The notes under the pieces were generated by a model that saw only the letters and a list, made by a program, of their open reading frames with translations, searched no databases and was not told where the DNA came from. The position numbers and the translations under genes are program-made. From Conus ventricosus (lineage: Eukaryota; Mollusca; Gastropoda; Neogastropoda; Conidae), in the NCBI GenBank assembly GCA_018398815.1, contig CM031618.1:47921750-47939249 (forward strand): DNA of 17,500 bases, given 5' to 3'. Shown in pieces: positions 9,475 to 17,333 of this stretch (the stretch's first letter is position 1; every line of letters begins with the position of its first letter).

Positions 9475-10759
9475 GAAAATTCTTTTCCTTTGACTAGAAC
9501 TTTGTAGTCAGGATGCAAGACCTTGGTAACTGGGAATGGTCCTGACCAACTAGCTAGTAACTTGTTTCAATCCGTAGGGAGGAGAACAAGGACTTCCTCG
9601 TCAACCTGGAAATGACGTTCTCTAGCCTTGCGATCAAAATACCTTTTTCCCTTAGCAGATCAATCGACAGAATGATCCATAGCCAACTTGCATGAATCAG
9701 CGATGACATTTTTAAGCTCGAACAAGTAGGCATAAAGGAGTTTTGCTTCAGCATCATGACCATCAGACTGGGTCCAAGACTCCTGCAATAGAGCGATAGG
9801 GCCAGGAACTTGTCGACCAAACGACAACTGAAATGGGGAAAAAACTTGTACTTTCTGAAGGCAACTCTCTGCATGCAAACAGCAGTGCAGGTAGATATCG
9901 ATGCCATGCCTTTGGGTAAGAACGCACAGTGTTCTTCAACATCGATTTCAGAGTGCCATGAAAACGCTCAACATGACCATTTGCCTGAGGATGGTATGGC
10001 GATGTGCGAATGCCCTTGGTACCACATAACACATGTAACTGTTTCATGAGGTCAGAATTAAACTGGGTGCCTTGATCTGAAAGAATCTCTTTTGGGAATC
10101 CTAGACAAGAAAAGATTCCCAATAGTGCTTCTGCTACACTGACAGAAGAGAAGAGATATCCTTCAAGGGAACAGCCTCTGGGAAACGGGTAGCTATATCA
10201 ATCAAGGTGAGAATATATCTATGACCTTGCTCCGAAGGAGGAGACAGCGGACCCACAAGGTCAACAGCCACACGGTCAAATGAAGTATCCACAAGGTCAA
10301 CAGCCACACGGTCAAATGAAGTACCAATGAATGGAACAGTAGAAAGGGGTACAGGACAAACGTTTCCCTTATGTACAGTCTTCTGACAAACGTCGCATGA
10401 AGTTACATACTTGGCCACATCTACAGTTACACCAGGCCAAAAGAACTTGTTGAGGAATCTTGCCAGAGTTCGACGAGAACCACAATGACCTGACTGAATA
10501 AGATCGTGTGCTACAGATAGCACTGTAGGTTGGAGGTCAGAGGGAGCAACAACCTGATCAAAAGGAATGTCATTTTTTTTTAATGCCTGCACAGAATACC
10601 GTCTGACAAATAGTAGTAGAAGGTAGCTGTACCTAACTTCTTCACTTCACCAGAAGATGCTAACTGGAAACATGTCTTCAACGACTCATCCTCCTTTTGT
10701 TCTTTAATCAGATCAGAACGAGAAACATTCAAATCATCAGGCATCTGACACAGAGGTTT
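9475..10759 (-). pseudogene. Gypsy pol: integrase
   Basis: Integrase inserts the cDNA into the genome. In order: an N-terminal region up to about 10580; an HHCC zinc domain (H and H of AHDLIQSGHCGSRRT, then CDVCQ) with FFWPGVTVDVAKY; a core with AVDLVGPL and RYILTLIDIATRFPEA; LSDQGTQF with its Asp; and NGHVERFHGTLK with its Glu, exactly 35 residues after that Asp. The C-terminal part shows SWSGPFPVTK (a GPF-type motif) and ends in MLKRYIRR. A 36-bp in-frame duplication doubles the first catalytic block. Frameshifts lie near 10580 (T run), 10145, 9845 and 9485. In-frame TGA codons are at 9660-9662 and 9567-9569. It lies upstream of RT. Confidence 0.9.
10253..10324 (-). repeat. 36-bp in-frame tandem duplication inside integrase
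   Basis: 10253-10288 and 10289-10324 differ only in the last base. The protein reads TSFDRVAVDLV twice, twelve codons each, so the first catalytic Asp block of the DDE core is present in two copies just before GPL. Confidence 0.95.
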
Positions 10760-11645
10760 CTTCTCTACCACATGTTTAGCTCTAGCCCTGGTAAGGGCAG
10801 CTACTAAAGAGAAGGGTTCATCACTCACATCACTGGAAGCACTGCCTTCACAGACACAAGGAACATTACCTATGATGAGACTGTCTAGGACACAGCAGGT
10901 TAGATCGCCCTCAAAGTAGGGACAACTGACAGGAACTGTAGCTAGCGGAAATTCATCCACACGTCCTCCAAAAGAAACACAGCTCACTGTAGTACCTAGG
11001 ATCTGGCTATCGGAAACTAGTCGCTTGCGAACACCACAGATGGTAGCACCAGTGTCACGCAATACAGAACTTAGAGTGCCATTGACAGAACCAGATTCCA
11101 AGTTCAACTCCCCTGTGAATTCACCTGCAGCTAAACAAACGAATGGGGAGCGAATAATGGAACAAGCAGCAGTAGAGTGTTTGTCAGCTGACTTGTCGAC
11201 GACAGGCGCACTGCCAACAACAAAGGGGCACTTATCCGGGTGACTAAGATTGCAAATCTTACATGGGTTTCTACATGACTTCCATGAACATTTGGACGCC
11301 CCATGCCCAGTCTTTTTACATAGAAAACAGACAATGTTGGAAGACTGGGTAAATGTATTTCCTGATGAACTTCTATTGACTGAATACTGACTAGCACCAC
11401 GACTACGGTAACGGTTACCACTACCTTGACTAGCTGGGGTGCTAGTATTCTGAACAACAGGATTAGGGGCAAAGTACCTGCGACCTCTATCTGACTGACC
11501 ACGGAATGGGGGTCTATCTGACTGTCCAGAAGTACTATGGGAAACAGAGGCAAAAATATTTACATCAGCTTTCCTGGAAAGGAGCTTAGTGGGACGGGCA
11601 CGCCTGTATAACTCAGCAGACTTGATCATAGCATCAAATTTTTTT
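10760..11645 (-). pseudogene. Gypsy nucleocapsid zinc knuckles and aspartic protease
   Basis: The open frame begins near 11629 and continues to 10580. A Ser/Arg/Gly-rich basic stretch (RGRRYFAP, RYRSRGASQY) precedes a CX2CX4HX4C zinc knuckle, CFLCKKTGHGASKC, at 11288-11329. A second Cys/His cluster, CKICNLSHPDKC, follows. Together they would bind RNA during packaging. A retropepsin-like protease follows, with the catalytic motif LRDTGATICG (DTGA at 11045-11056) and later hydrophobic strands (LIIGNVPCVCEG). This section has no internal stop, in contrast to the rest of the element. It is joined to gag by a frameshift in a poly(A) run near 11640. Confidence 0.88.
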
Positions 11646-12297
11646 TTTAATCTTTTTTACACAGGAAAGTAGCCAAATCCTTAGAAACACATTCTAAAAA
11701 CTGCTCTCTCAGAATAAAATCAACAAGACCATCAAAAGATTTCTCAATCTTGGACAACGAAATCCAACCATCAAGAAGGCGTCTAAGTTCCACTGAAAAA
11801 GTTTCAAAGGGTTCATCTGCACTAGGTCTTGACTCACGAAAACGCTTACGAAAACCGTCTGGAGTACACTGAAATTTTATTCAACAAACTTTCCTTCAAC
11901 AACTCATAAGAAACCACATTATTTTCTGCCAAACTGTGATAAAGTGTTAGAGCTGAACCTTCAAGTAATGCAGAGAGATAAGTGACCCATAGACTTTCTG
12001 ACCAGCCTAGAGAGTGAGTATGGGTTTCGAACCTGAACAGATAACTGTCAATGTCATCTGTTCTTCCTTTAAAGGGAGGCAATTTGAGAAAGGTAGGACG
12101 AGGGGCGTTAGACCTGGGTACGCTAGTATTCTTTTAGTTTTTTTTCTGTCTCGTGTACTCTTTTGGTTTCTTCTATTTGTTCTAATCTTTTAGTTTCCTC
12201 CATCTCCTTTATTTTCAACTCCTGTCTTTTAGTTTCCTCTTCTTCCTGCATTCGCTTTACGTTCATTCTTTCTTCTCTTTCTAAATCTTGCGTAACT
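11646..12297 (-). pseudogene. Gypsy gag, N-terminally truncated
   Basis: Gag forms the retrotransposon particle. From the 5' side there is a charged, probably coiled-coil stretch (EREERMNVKRMQEEEETKRQ) ending near 12125, then PPFKGRTDDIDSYLFRFE (12082 onward) and the helical segment WVTYLSALLEGSALTLYHSL. After a frameshift near 11870 come RKRFRESRPSADEPFETF and a helical block with VDFILREQFLECVSKDLATF. A stop follows at about 11650 in the poly(A) region. There is no initiating Met, because the 44-bp minisatellite begins where the N terminus should continue. The family recognition rests on PFxG..DDIDsYLfRFE and on position before the zinc knuckles. Confidence 0.82.
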
Positions 12298-12488
12298 GGC
12301 CACACATGTGTCATACTGACCATCCACAATGTTGCTGTATTGGCCACACATGTGTCATACTGAGCATCCACAATGATGCTATATTGGACACGTGTGTCTT
12401 CCCAAGCTTCCACAATGTTGCTAAATTGGGCACACATGTGTCATACTGAGCATCCATAATGTTGCTATATTGGGCATGTATGTGTTAT
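12298..12488. repeat. 44-bp minisatellite (4.3 copies)
   Basis: Copies start GGCCACACATGTGTC at 12298, 12342, 12386, 12429 and 12473 (partial), with periods of 44, 44, 43 and 44. The array directly abuts the truncated gag of the gypsy element. The unit contains CACATGTG, a near-palindrome. Confidence 0.94.
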
Positions 12489-12579
12489 CAAAACGAATCC
12501 ACATCCCTCGTTCTGACTCCCCCCCCCCTCCCCTCCCCATACAGACACGTTTACGTTACTCCCATATCGCTCCTTCTGA
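12489..12579. repeat. Composite repeat block, copy A
   Basis: CAAAACGAATCCACATC..., then a C-rich run (12519-12538), then ACAGACACGTTTACGTTACT and CATATCGCTCCTTCTGAC. It aligns along its whole length with 13782-13870. The last part is a diverged copy of the 50-bp unit. Confidence 0.75.
12519..12538 (-). other. Potential G-quadruplex / i-motif
   Basis: The minus strand reads GGGGAGGGGAGGGGGGGGGG, which gives four runs of at least three G with short loops if the ten-G run is divided. Confidence 0.45.
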
Positions 12580-12584
12580 CACTA

Positions 12585-12585
12585 T

Positions 12586-12643
<58 letters not shown>

Positions 12644-12658
12644 GTCTCTCTCTCTCTC

Positions 12659-12747
<89 letters not shown>
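12585..12747. repeat. (CT)n microsatellite
   Basis: About 80 CT units with a few interruptions (CCTC, GTCTC, TATTTC). It lies between two diverged copies of the 50-bp unit (about 12540-12579 and 12750-12820). Ser-Leu and Arg-Glu frames are artefacts. Confidence 0.97.
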
Positions 12748-12751
<4 letters not shown>

Positions 12752-12844
12752 GTCCCATACAGTGACACGCTCACGTCACTCCCATATCGCTTATTTTGGT
12801 TCTTCTGTAGAGGAAACACACCCAAGTTATGGCTTCGTAATTGA
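12748..12844. repeat. Diverged single copy of the 50-bp unit
   Basis: CAGTGACACGCTCACGTCAC followed by TCCCATATCGCTTATTTTGGTTCTTC parallels the unit of the 13826-14436 array (GACACACTCACATTACTCTC, ACATCGCTCATTCTGGTTCT). The last few tens of bases are unassigned. Confidence 0.6.
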
Positions 12845-13781
12845 CAGAGCGAATCCCGTCCTGCAAGCAAAAACAATCCTGTCCTGTAAACAAAACGAAT
12901 CTCGTCCTGCAGGCGAAACGAATACCCGTCCAGTAGGCAAAACATATTCCGTCCTATAGGCGAAATGAACCCCCGTCCTCCAGGGAAACGACTCCTGTCC
13001 TGTAGGCAAAACGAATCCCGTTCTGTAGGCGAAACGAATCCCGTCCTGTATGAAAAACGAATCCCTTCCTCTAGGCGAAACCACTCCCGTCCTGTAAGCG
13101 AAACCAATCCTGTCCTGTAGGCGAAACCAGTCCTGTTCTGTAGGCGAAACCAATCCTGTCCTGTAGGCGAAACCAATCCTGTCCTGTAGGCGCAACCACT
13201 CCAGTCCTGTAGGCGAAACTAATCCTTTTCCTGCAGGCAAAACAATCCTGTCCTGTAGGCGAAACCAATCCTGTCCTGTAGGCGAAACCAACCCCGTTCT
13301 GTAGGCGAAACCAATCCTGTCCTGCAGGCGAAACCAATCCTGTCCTGAAGGCAAAACGAAGCCCTTGCTTAGGCGAAACGAAGCCCCATTCTGTGGGCGA
13401 AACGAATCCCGCCCGGTAGGCAAAACGAATCCCGTCCTGTTGGCAAAACCAATCCTGTCCTGTTGGCGAAACCAATCCCGTTCTGTAGGCGAAACCAATC
13501 CTGTCCTGTAGGCGAAACCAATCCTGTCCTGTCGGCGAAACCAATCCCGTTCTGTAGGCGAAACCAATCCGGTCCTGCTGGCGAAACCTATCCTGTCCTG
13601 AAGGCGAAACGAAGCCCCATTCTGTGGCGAAACGAATCCCGTCCGGTAGGCAAAACGAATCCCGTCCTGTTGGTAAAACCAATCCTGCCTTGTGGGCAAA
13701 ACAAACCCTCTCCTGAAAGCAAAAGAAATCCCGCCTACTAAGCGAAAGGAACATCGCCCTGTAGGCGAAACGATTCCCCGT
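12845..13781. repeat. 23-bp minisatellite (about 40 copies)
   Basis: The unit is CGAAACCAATCC-TGTCCTGTAGG. Exact 23-bp steps are visible, for example at 13099, 13122 and 13145. Copies vary (AAACGAATCCCGTCC, AAACGAAGCCCCATTC), more at the edges than in the centre. Two long minus-strand open frames (12827-13699 and 13071-13841) are translations with a 23-residue period (three units). I do not consider them genes. Confidence 0.96.
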
Positions 13782-13870
13782 CAAAATGAACCCACATGGC
13801 TCATTTTGACCCTCCCCCCTCCCCCACCTACACAGACACACTCACGTTACTCTCACATCGTTCATTCTGG
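13782..13870. repeat. Composite repeat block, copy B
   Basis: CAAAATGAACCCACATGGCT, a C-rich run, then ACAGACACACTCACGTTACT and CTCACATCGTTCATTCTGG. It is the counterpart of copy A (12489-12579) in the same orientation, about 1.29 kb away. Its end is the first unit of the 50-bp array. Confidence 0.75.
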
Positions 13871-14436
13871 TTCTCCCACACACAGACACACTCACATTAC
13901 TCTCACATCGCTCATTCTGGTTCTCTTACACACAGACACACTCACATTACTCTCACATCGCTCATTCTGGTTCTCCCACACACAGACACACTCACATTAC
14001 TCTCACATCGCTCATTCTGGTTCTCTTACACATAGACACACTCACATTACTCTCACATCGCTCATTCTGGTTCTCTTACACACAGACACACTCACATTAC
14101 TCTCACATCGCTCATTCTGGTTCTCCCACACACAGACACACTCATATACTCTCACATCGCTCATTCTGGTTATCCCACACACAGACACACTCACATTACT
14201 CTCACATCGCTCATTCTGGTTCTCTTACACATAGACACACTCACATTACTCTCACATCGCTCATTCTGGTTCTCCCACACACAGACACACTCACATTACT
14301 CTCACATCGCTCATTCTGGTTCTCTTACACAGTGACACACTCACATTACTCTCACATCGCTCATTCTGGTTCTCCCACACATAAACACACTCACATTACT
14401 CTCACATTGTTTATTCTGATTCTCTTACACAGATAC
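13826..14436. repeat. 50-bp minisatellite (about 12 copies)
   Basis: The unit is ACAGACACACTCACATTACT, then CTCACATCGCTCATTCTGGTTCT, then CCCAC or CTTAC. TCATTCTGG recurs at 13862, 13912, 13962 and onward at 50-bp steps, with one slightly shorter copy near 14140. Copies alternate between TTCTCCCACAC and TTCTCTTACAC, giving a partial 100-bp higher-order period. The reverse complement of the core (CCAGAATGAGCGATGTGA) matches the 52-bp array at 501-1166. Confidence 0.96.
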
Positions 14437-15269
14437 ACACCAAGAATTTCCAATCTAGAACAAGTCGAAATTCCATGTCTTTTATATACAGACGATTTAG
14501 TTATCCTCTCGACTTCAAAACAGGGACTTCAACGTAAATTAAACCAGTTACACGACTACTGTTTAGACTGGGGAATGAAAATCAACACAGAGAAAACAAA
14601 GGTCATTGTATTCACCAAATCAGATCCAAAGGTACCACTATTCTTCAATTGCGGTGAACACATTGAAACAGTAAATCAATATAAATATCTTACAGTCATT
14701 TTCCATAAAAATGGACATTTTACAGAGGCCCAAGAACACTTAACAAGATAAGGGAATAAAACTGTACATAACTTGAAGAGAACGTTTTATGGTCAAAATG
14801 TAAATATGAGAACAGTTACAACCATATTTGACTCGTTAGTCTCTCCCATCTTCACATATGGCTCGGGGGTGTGGTTCCCATCCTCTTACCAATACAATGA
14901 TTAAATATGTCAAGAAAAGCTGGAAACGTTTTATGTTGACTTCTGGAAGAAACAAAAGAACGAAAGCACACCAAAGCTCAAATTTTATGCCACAGTTGTT
15001 ACCGAATACAAACAGACGGCTTATTTGGAGCAACACATTGACACAGATTGCAGACGAGCACTACCCAGATTTCGAATGAGTGCGCATGAACTTCAAATTG
15101 AGAGGGGCCGTTATACCAACACTGACAGAGAAGAGACAGATTATGCACGACATGCCACATTGTTGAGGACGAACTACATTCTCTCGATGACTGCAAATTG
15201 TTTGACCAACAACGATATGACCTTATGACAAGGATCACAAAAACAGATTTCCACCACAGACTAAAATGA
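14437..15269 (+). pseudogene. LINE ORF2 fragment: RT catalytic region to C-terminal zinc motif
   Basis: The RT active-site block is IPCLLYTDDLVILS, with the Asp pair in YTDD (14485-14496) where YADD is usual. It is followed by LNQLHDYCLDWGMKINTEKT, typical of the palm-thumb region. In-frame stops are TAA at 14749-14751 and 14902-14904. Between them RTFYGQNVNMRTVTTIFDSL and FTYGSGVWFP remain in frame. After the second stop comes LKFYATVVTEYKQT and then RRALPRFRMSAHELQIERGR, with apparent loss of the section that normally lies between. A frameshift near 15130 leads to a C-terminal CTTCHIVEDELHSLDDC (CX2CX7HX4C), ending at TGA 15267-15269. It is non-functional and lacks the endonuclease and RT start. 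Confidence 0.82.
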
Positions 15270-15523
15270 CAAAACCCTCGGATCCTATGTTATTGGACTG
15301 CTTCTAACCTGTATTTCCCCAGTATACCATGGTGTGCTTTTCTTTTAGGAGACAGAACATGTAATCAGACCCTGATACACATATGCTTTTTCTTTGTACT
15401 ATTTTTTAATGTTGCAAGATGTGACAACGTTGGAATTAGTTTAATTGAATGTCTTATCTTGATGATCTGTGCCCCACAAAACTTCTGGTTTTCATATGGC
15501 AATAAAGTATGTTCTTGTTCTTG

Positions 15524-15526
<3 letters not shown>
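15270..15526 (+). other. LINE 3' UTR, AATAAA and TTGTTC tail
   Basis: Non-coding sequence after the ORF2 stop. GGCAATAAAGTATG (AATAAA at 15501-15506) precedes GTTCTTGTTCTTGTTC, the element's repeated tail. The (CT)n begins two bases later. Confidence 0.7.
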
Positions 15527-15527
<1 letters not shown>

Positions 15528-15610
<83 letters not shown>

Positions 15611-15635
15611 CATCTTCTCTCTCTCTCTCTCTCTC
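15528..15635. repeat. (CT)n microsatellite
   Basis: About 50 CT units with a CCTCTCATCTT interruption (15605-15617). It is directly attached to the LINE tail, so it may have been present at the insertion site or grown from the tail. Confidence 0.97.
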
Positions 15636-16094
15636 CAACAAGAGGAACGTTGAACAGGCCTATTTCTATTCAAAAAGCTTCAGCAAAAAAAATCAATAAA
15701 CAATGAAAACTGATCAATTGATTAATTAAATCGCTGACGTGAAGCTCCACTGATCAAAACGGTTCGTTCACTACACATCATAGACTGTCTCATGCCGTGC
15801 CGGTCACCCACCTCCAATCCATTCCGCATTATAGACTATTTCATGGTGGTCGTACACCTCCATTCCATTCCACTCCCAACACCCCCCTCTCTCCTAGTCC
15901 CTACTCTTCAGCTGTTTGAGTACACATGAAAAGTATCATTTGAAATTATACTGTTTAACACAGATTCGATTCATCTTAAGCGTTTTTGCTTTGTTGTTGT
16001 AAGTGCACTTTTCCCCAAGATAAATTAACATGATGATTTTAGTACATTCAGTGACACTTCTTCAATTCAGTAATAAGTGAGTAGAAAACTGGCA
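15636..16094. other. Unassigned sequence with a diverged 2-copy repeat
   Basis: No gene is seen. 15779-15827 and 15829-15873 look like a diverged tandem pair: TAGACTGTCTCATG and TAGACTATTTCATG, each followed by ACCTCCAATCCATTCC or ACCTCCATTCCATTCC. Confidence 0.45.
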
Positions 16095-16330
16095 CAGGGG
16101 TGGTTAAATTTCAGTTGATTGAGGACCGGACCCATAAGCGGGGTGATTCTGGGGTTGTGGGTTTGAATATCTGCCAGGTCGCTTCGGTAAGGAGGATGGT
16201 TCCATCGGAGTTAACATCGGTTCTGATTCTATTTTCCAAGACGTCCTTCAAATGAGACTATAACGGCTAGGTTCTGTATGAAAAACGCACGAGTAATATC
16301 CTGCACACACGTAAAATTCCGTCACCAACT
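16095..16330 (+). mobile_element. Possible old tRNA-derived SINE
   Basis: A box-A-like GTGGTTAAATTTCAG (about 16100) and a box-B-like GGTTTGAATAT (16160-16170; consensus GGTTCGAATCC) lie about 50-60 bp apart. GCCAGGTCGCTTCGG follows, and then a body with CCTTCAAATGAGACTATAACGG. This layout and the GAGACTATAA phrase resemble molluscan SINEs from memory. Both boxes are imperfect and no tail or target duplication is evident. Confidence 0.35.
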
Positions 16331-16628
16331 TTCGGAAGAGAAGACCAGTTTGGCCGTTGGTATGGATGACAATGCACTCTGCGTGAAAAATCAAAACAAT
16401 GAAGGAAGTAGCTGGATTCGGTTAAATGACACGGGTAACAACAGAATGTAGCGCCAACAGGCAGCTCTTTAATTGGCTGTACCCTAGAAGGCAACCTGAT
16501 GTGTAAATTGTAAACGAAACCGTGGATTGTAACCAAAGATATGTACTGTGTAAGTACATTTGATGGCAATAAAGGACTCCCAAATACCACCATTGAAGAT
16601 TCTTAGAGTTACAGCTGAAGAACATCTG
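16331..16628. other. Unassigned sequence
   Basis: A minus-strand frame of 108 codons (16267-16593) overlaps the SINE-like sequence and shows no recognisable family. No other feature is supported apart from the dispersed repeat beginning near 16574. Confidence 0.35.
16574..16625 (+). repeat. Diverged dispersed repeat, copy 1
   Basis: CTCCCAAATACCACCATTGA, then AGATTCTTAGAGTTACAG and CTGAAGAACA. It matches 17040-17090 in the same orientation with roughly three quarters identity by eye. Confidence 0.55.
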
Positions 16629-16700
16629 CACCTCCATACCCATCTGCTCATCTTTACCCATCTACACCTCTCTACCCATCTGCACCTCTATACCCATCTG
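16629..16700. repeat. 18-bp minisatellite (4 copies)
   Basis: Units start at 16629, 16647, 16665 and 16683 with the consensus CACCTCTATACCCATCTG. The second copy is the most diverged. Confidence 0.92.
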
Positions 16701-17231
16701 ACTGTCTATCTTGTGGATGTTAAATTCCTGTTAGAACTATATTAGGTTTTAACTTAAAAAGCATCATCTAACGTCTTTCTGTTTCCTTCAGAAACACATC
16801 AGTCTTTGAGGGTTTTTTAACACTCTTGTTCTCCAATTATGGCCTGCAATCGATGTCATAGGTTCTTAATTGTCTTTGCCACATTTATAAGAAAACCGTT
16901 TTTGTTTATATAAAGAAATGAAAATGTATTTGTGCATACCTCTCGCCAACGTTGTATTGTTTTTTTCTTTAAGAAAGTAATTTAATAAATGAATAAAGAA
17001 ATACTGTGTTGACATACGCTCACTTGCAACTTGCAACCATGTCCCAAAATCTCACCAATGGAGATTCTTTGAGTTATAGCCAAAGAACAAAGGAGTAAAA
17101 GAAGACTGGGGTGACTGAAGTACTTCCCGCTAAGCGTGAAGTGAACCACTATTTATGTGCACGCTGCATCGATCGATATCGGCCGACTAACTTCTGCCAG
17201 TTGCTTCCCTTTACCTGTTGGGTAATTGAAG
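16701..17231. other. Unassigned AT-rich sequence
   Basis: No gene is recognised. It includes AATAAATGAATAAAG near 16984 and the second copy of the dispersed repeat. Confidence 0.4.
17040..17090 (+). repeat. Diverged dispersed repeat, copy 2
   Basis: GTCCCAAAATCTCACCAATG, then GAGATTCTTTGAGTTATAG and CCAAAGAACA. This is the counterpart of 16574-16625, about 465 bp downstream. Confidence 0.55.
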
Positions 17232-17260
17232 TCCTCTCTCTCTCTGTCTCTCTCTCTCTC

Positions 17261-17331
<71 letters not shown>
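17232..17331. repeat. (CT)n microsatellite
   Basis: A CT tract interrupted by GTCTC and by two short phase shifts, ending at TGCGTGGATGCG. A plus-strand Ser-Leu frame across it is an artefact. Confidence 0.97.

Positions 17332-17333
<2 letters not shown>

Larger units (their letters stand above)
5487..12297 (-). mobile_element. Decayed Ty3/gypsy-family LTR retrotransposon with integrase before RT (Gmr1-like)
   Basis: All parts lie on the minus strand in this order: gag (12297-11646), zinc knuckles and protease (11645-10760), integrase (10759-9475), linker and reverse transcriptase (9474-8390), RNase H (8389-7746), 3' UTR, and polypurine tract (5490-5501). Ordinary Ty3/gypsy elements have protease-RT-RNase H-integrase. 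The order here is that of Ty1/copia, yet every domain has gypsy-type motifs: KIDLAKGYWQ, MPF.LVSAPAVF, FFDDILVHS and the integrase FFWPGVTVDV. From family knowledge this combination defines the Gmr1 group. The element lacks its 5' LTR and the gag start, which are cut off by a 44-bp minisatellite at 12298. Its 3' UTR is split by an L2 LINE. At least ten frameshifts or stops break it. Confidence 0.88.
14437..15526 (+). mobile_element. 5'-truncated LINE, I/Jockey-type, with TTGTTC tail
   Basis: The plus-strand non-LTR retrotransposon starts abruptly after the 50-bp array. It contains the second half of RT, a C-terminal region with a CCHC zinc motif, a stop at 15267-15269, a 3' UTR of about 230 bp, AATAAA at 15501-15506, and a short TTGTTC repeat at 15511-15526. 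Clade assignment (I/Jockey superfamily, perhaps Nimb or a related group) comes from the LLYxDDLVILS context and the C-terminal CCHC motif, and is not certain. Confidence 0.8.

Noticed and set aside
9810..10049. Plus-strand open frame over integrase
   Set aside because: A shadow antisense to the integrase region, which has clear motifs on the minus strand.
7746..12297. Copia (Ty1) element, suggested by the domain order
   Set aside because: RT and integrase motifs (MPF..VSAPAVF, FFDDIL, FFWPGVTVDV) are of gypsy type, so the order, not the family, is the unusual part.
1470..12488. Common origin of the 42-bp and 44-bp arrays
   Set aside because: They share only CCACAC(G/A)TG and a similar period; the rest does not align convincingly.
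12827..13841. Minus-strand open frames with GQDWFRLQDRIGFAYRTG-type repeats
   Set aside because: A 23-bp array read in several frames at once; no non-repeat domain, signal or splice context.
13692..14234. Plus-strand His/Thr/Ser-rich open frame
   Set aside because: A translation of the end of the 23-bp array and the 50-bp array.
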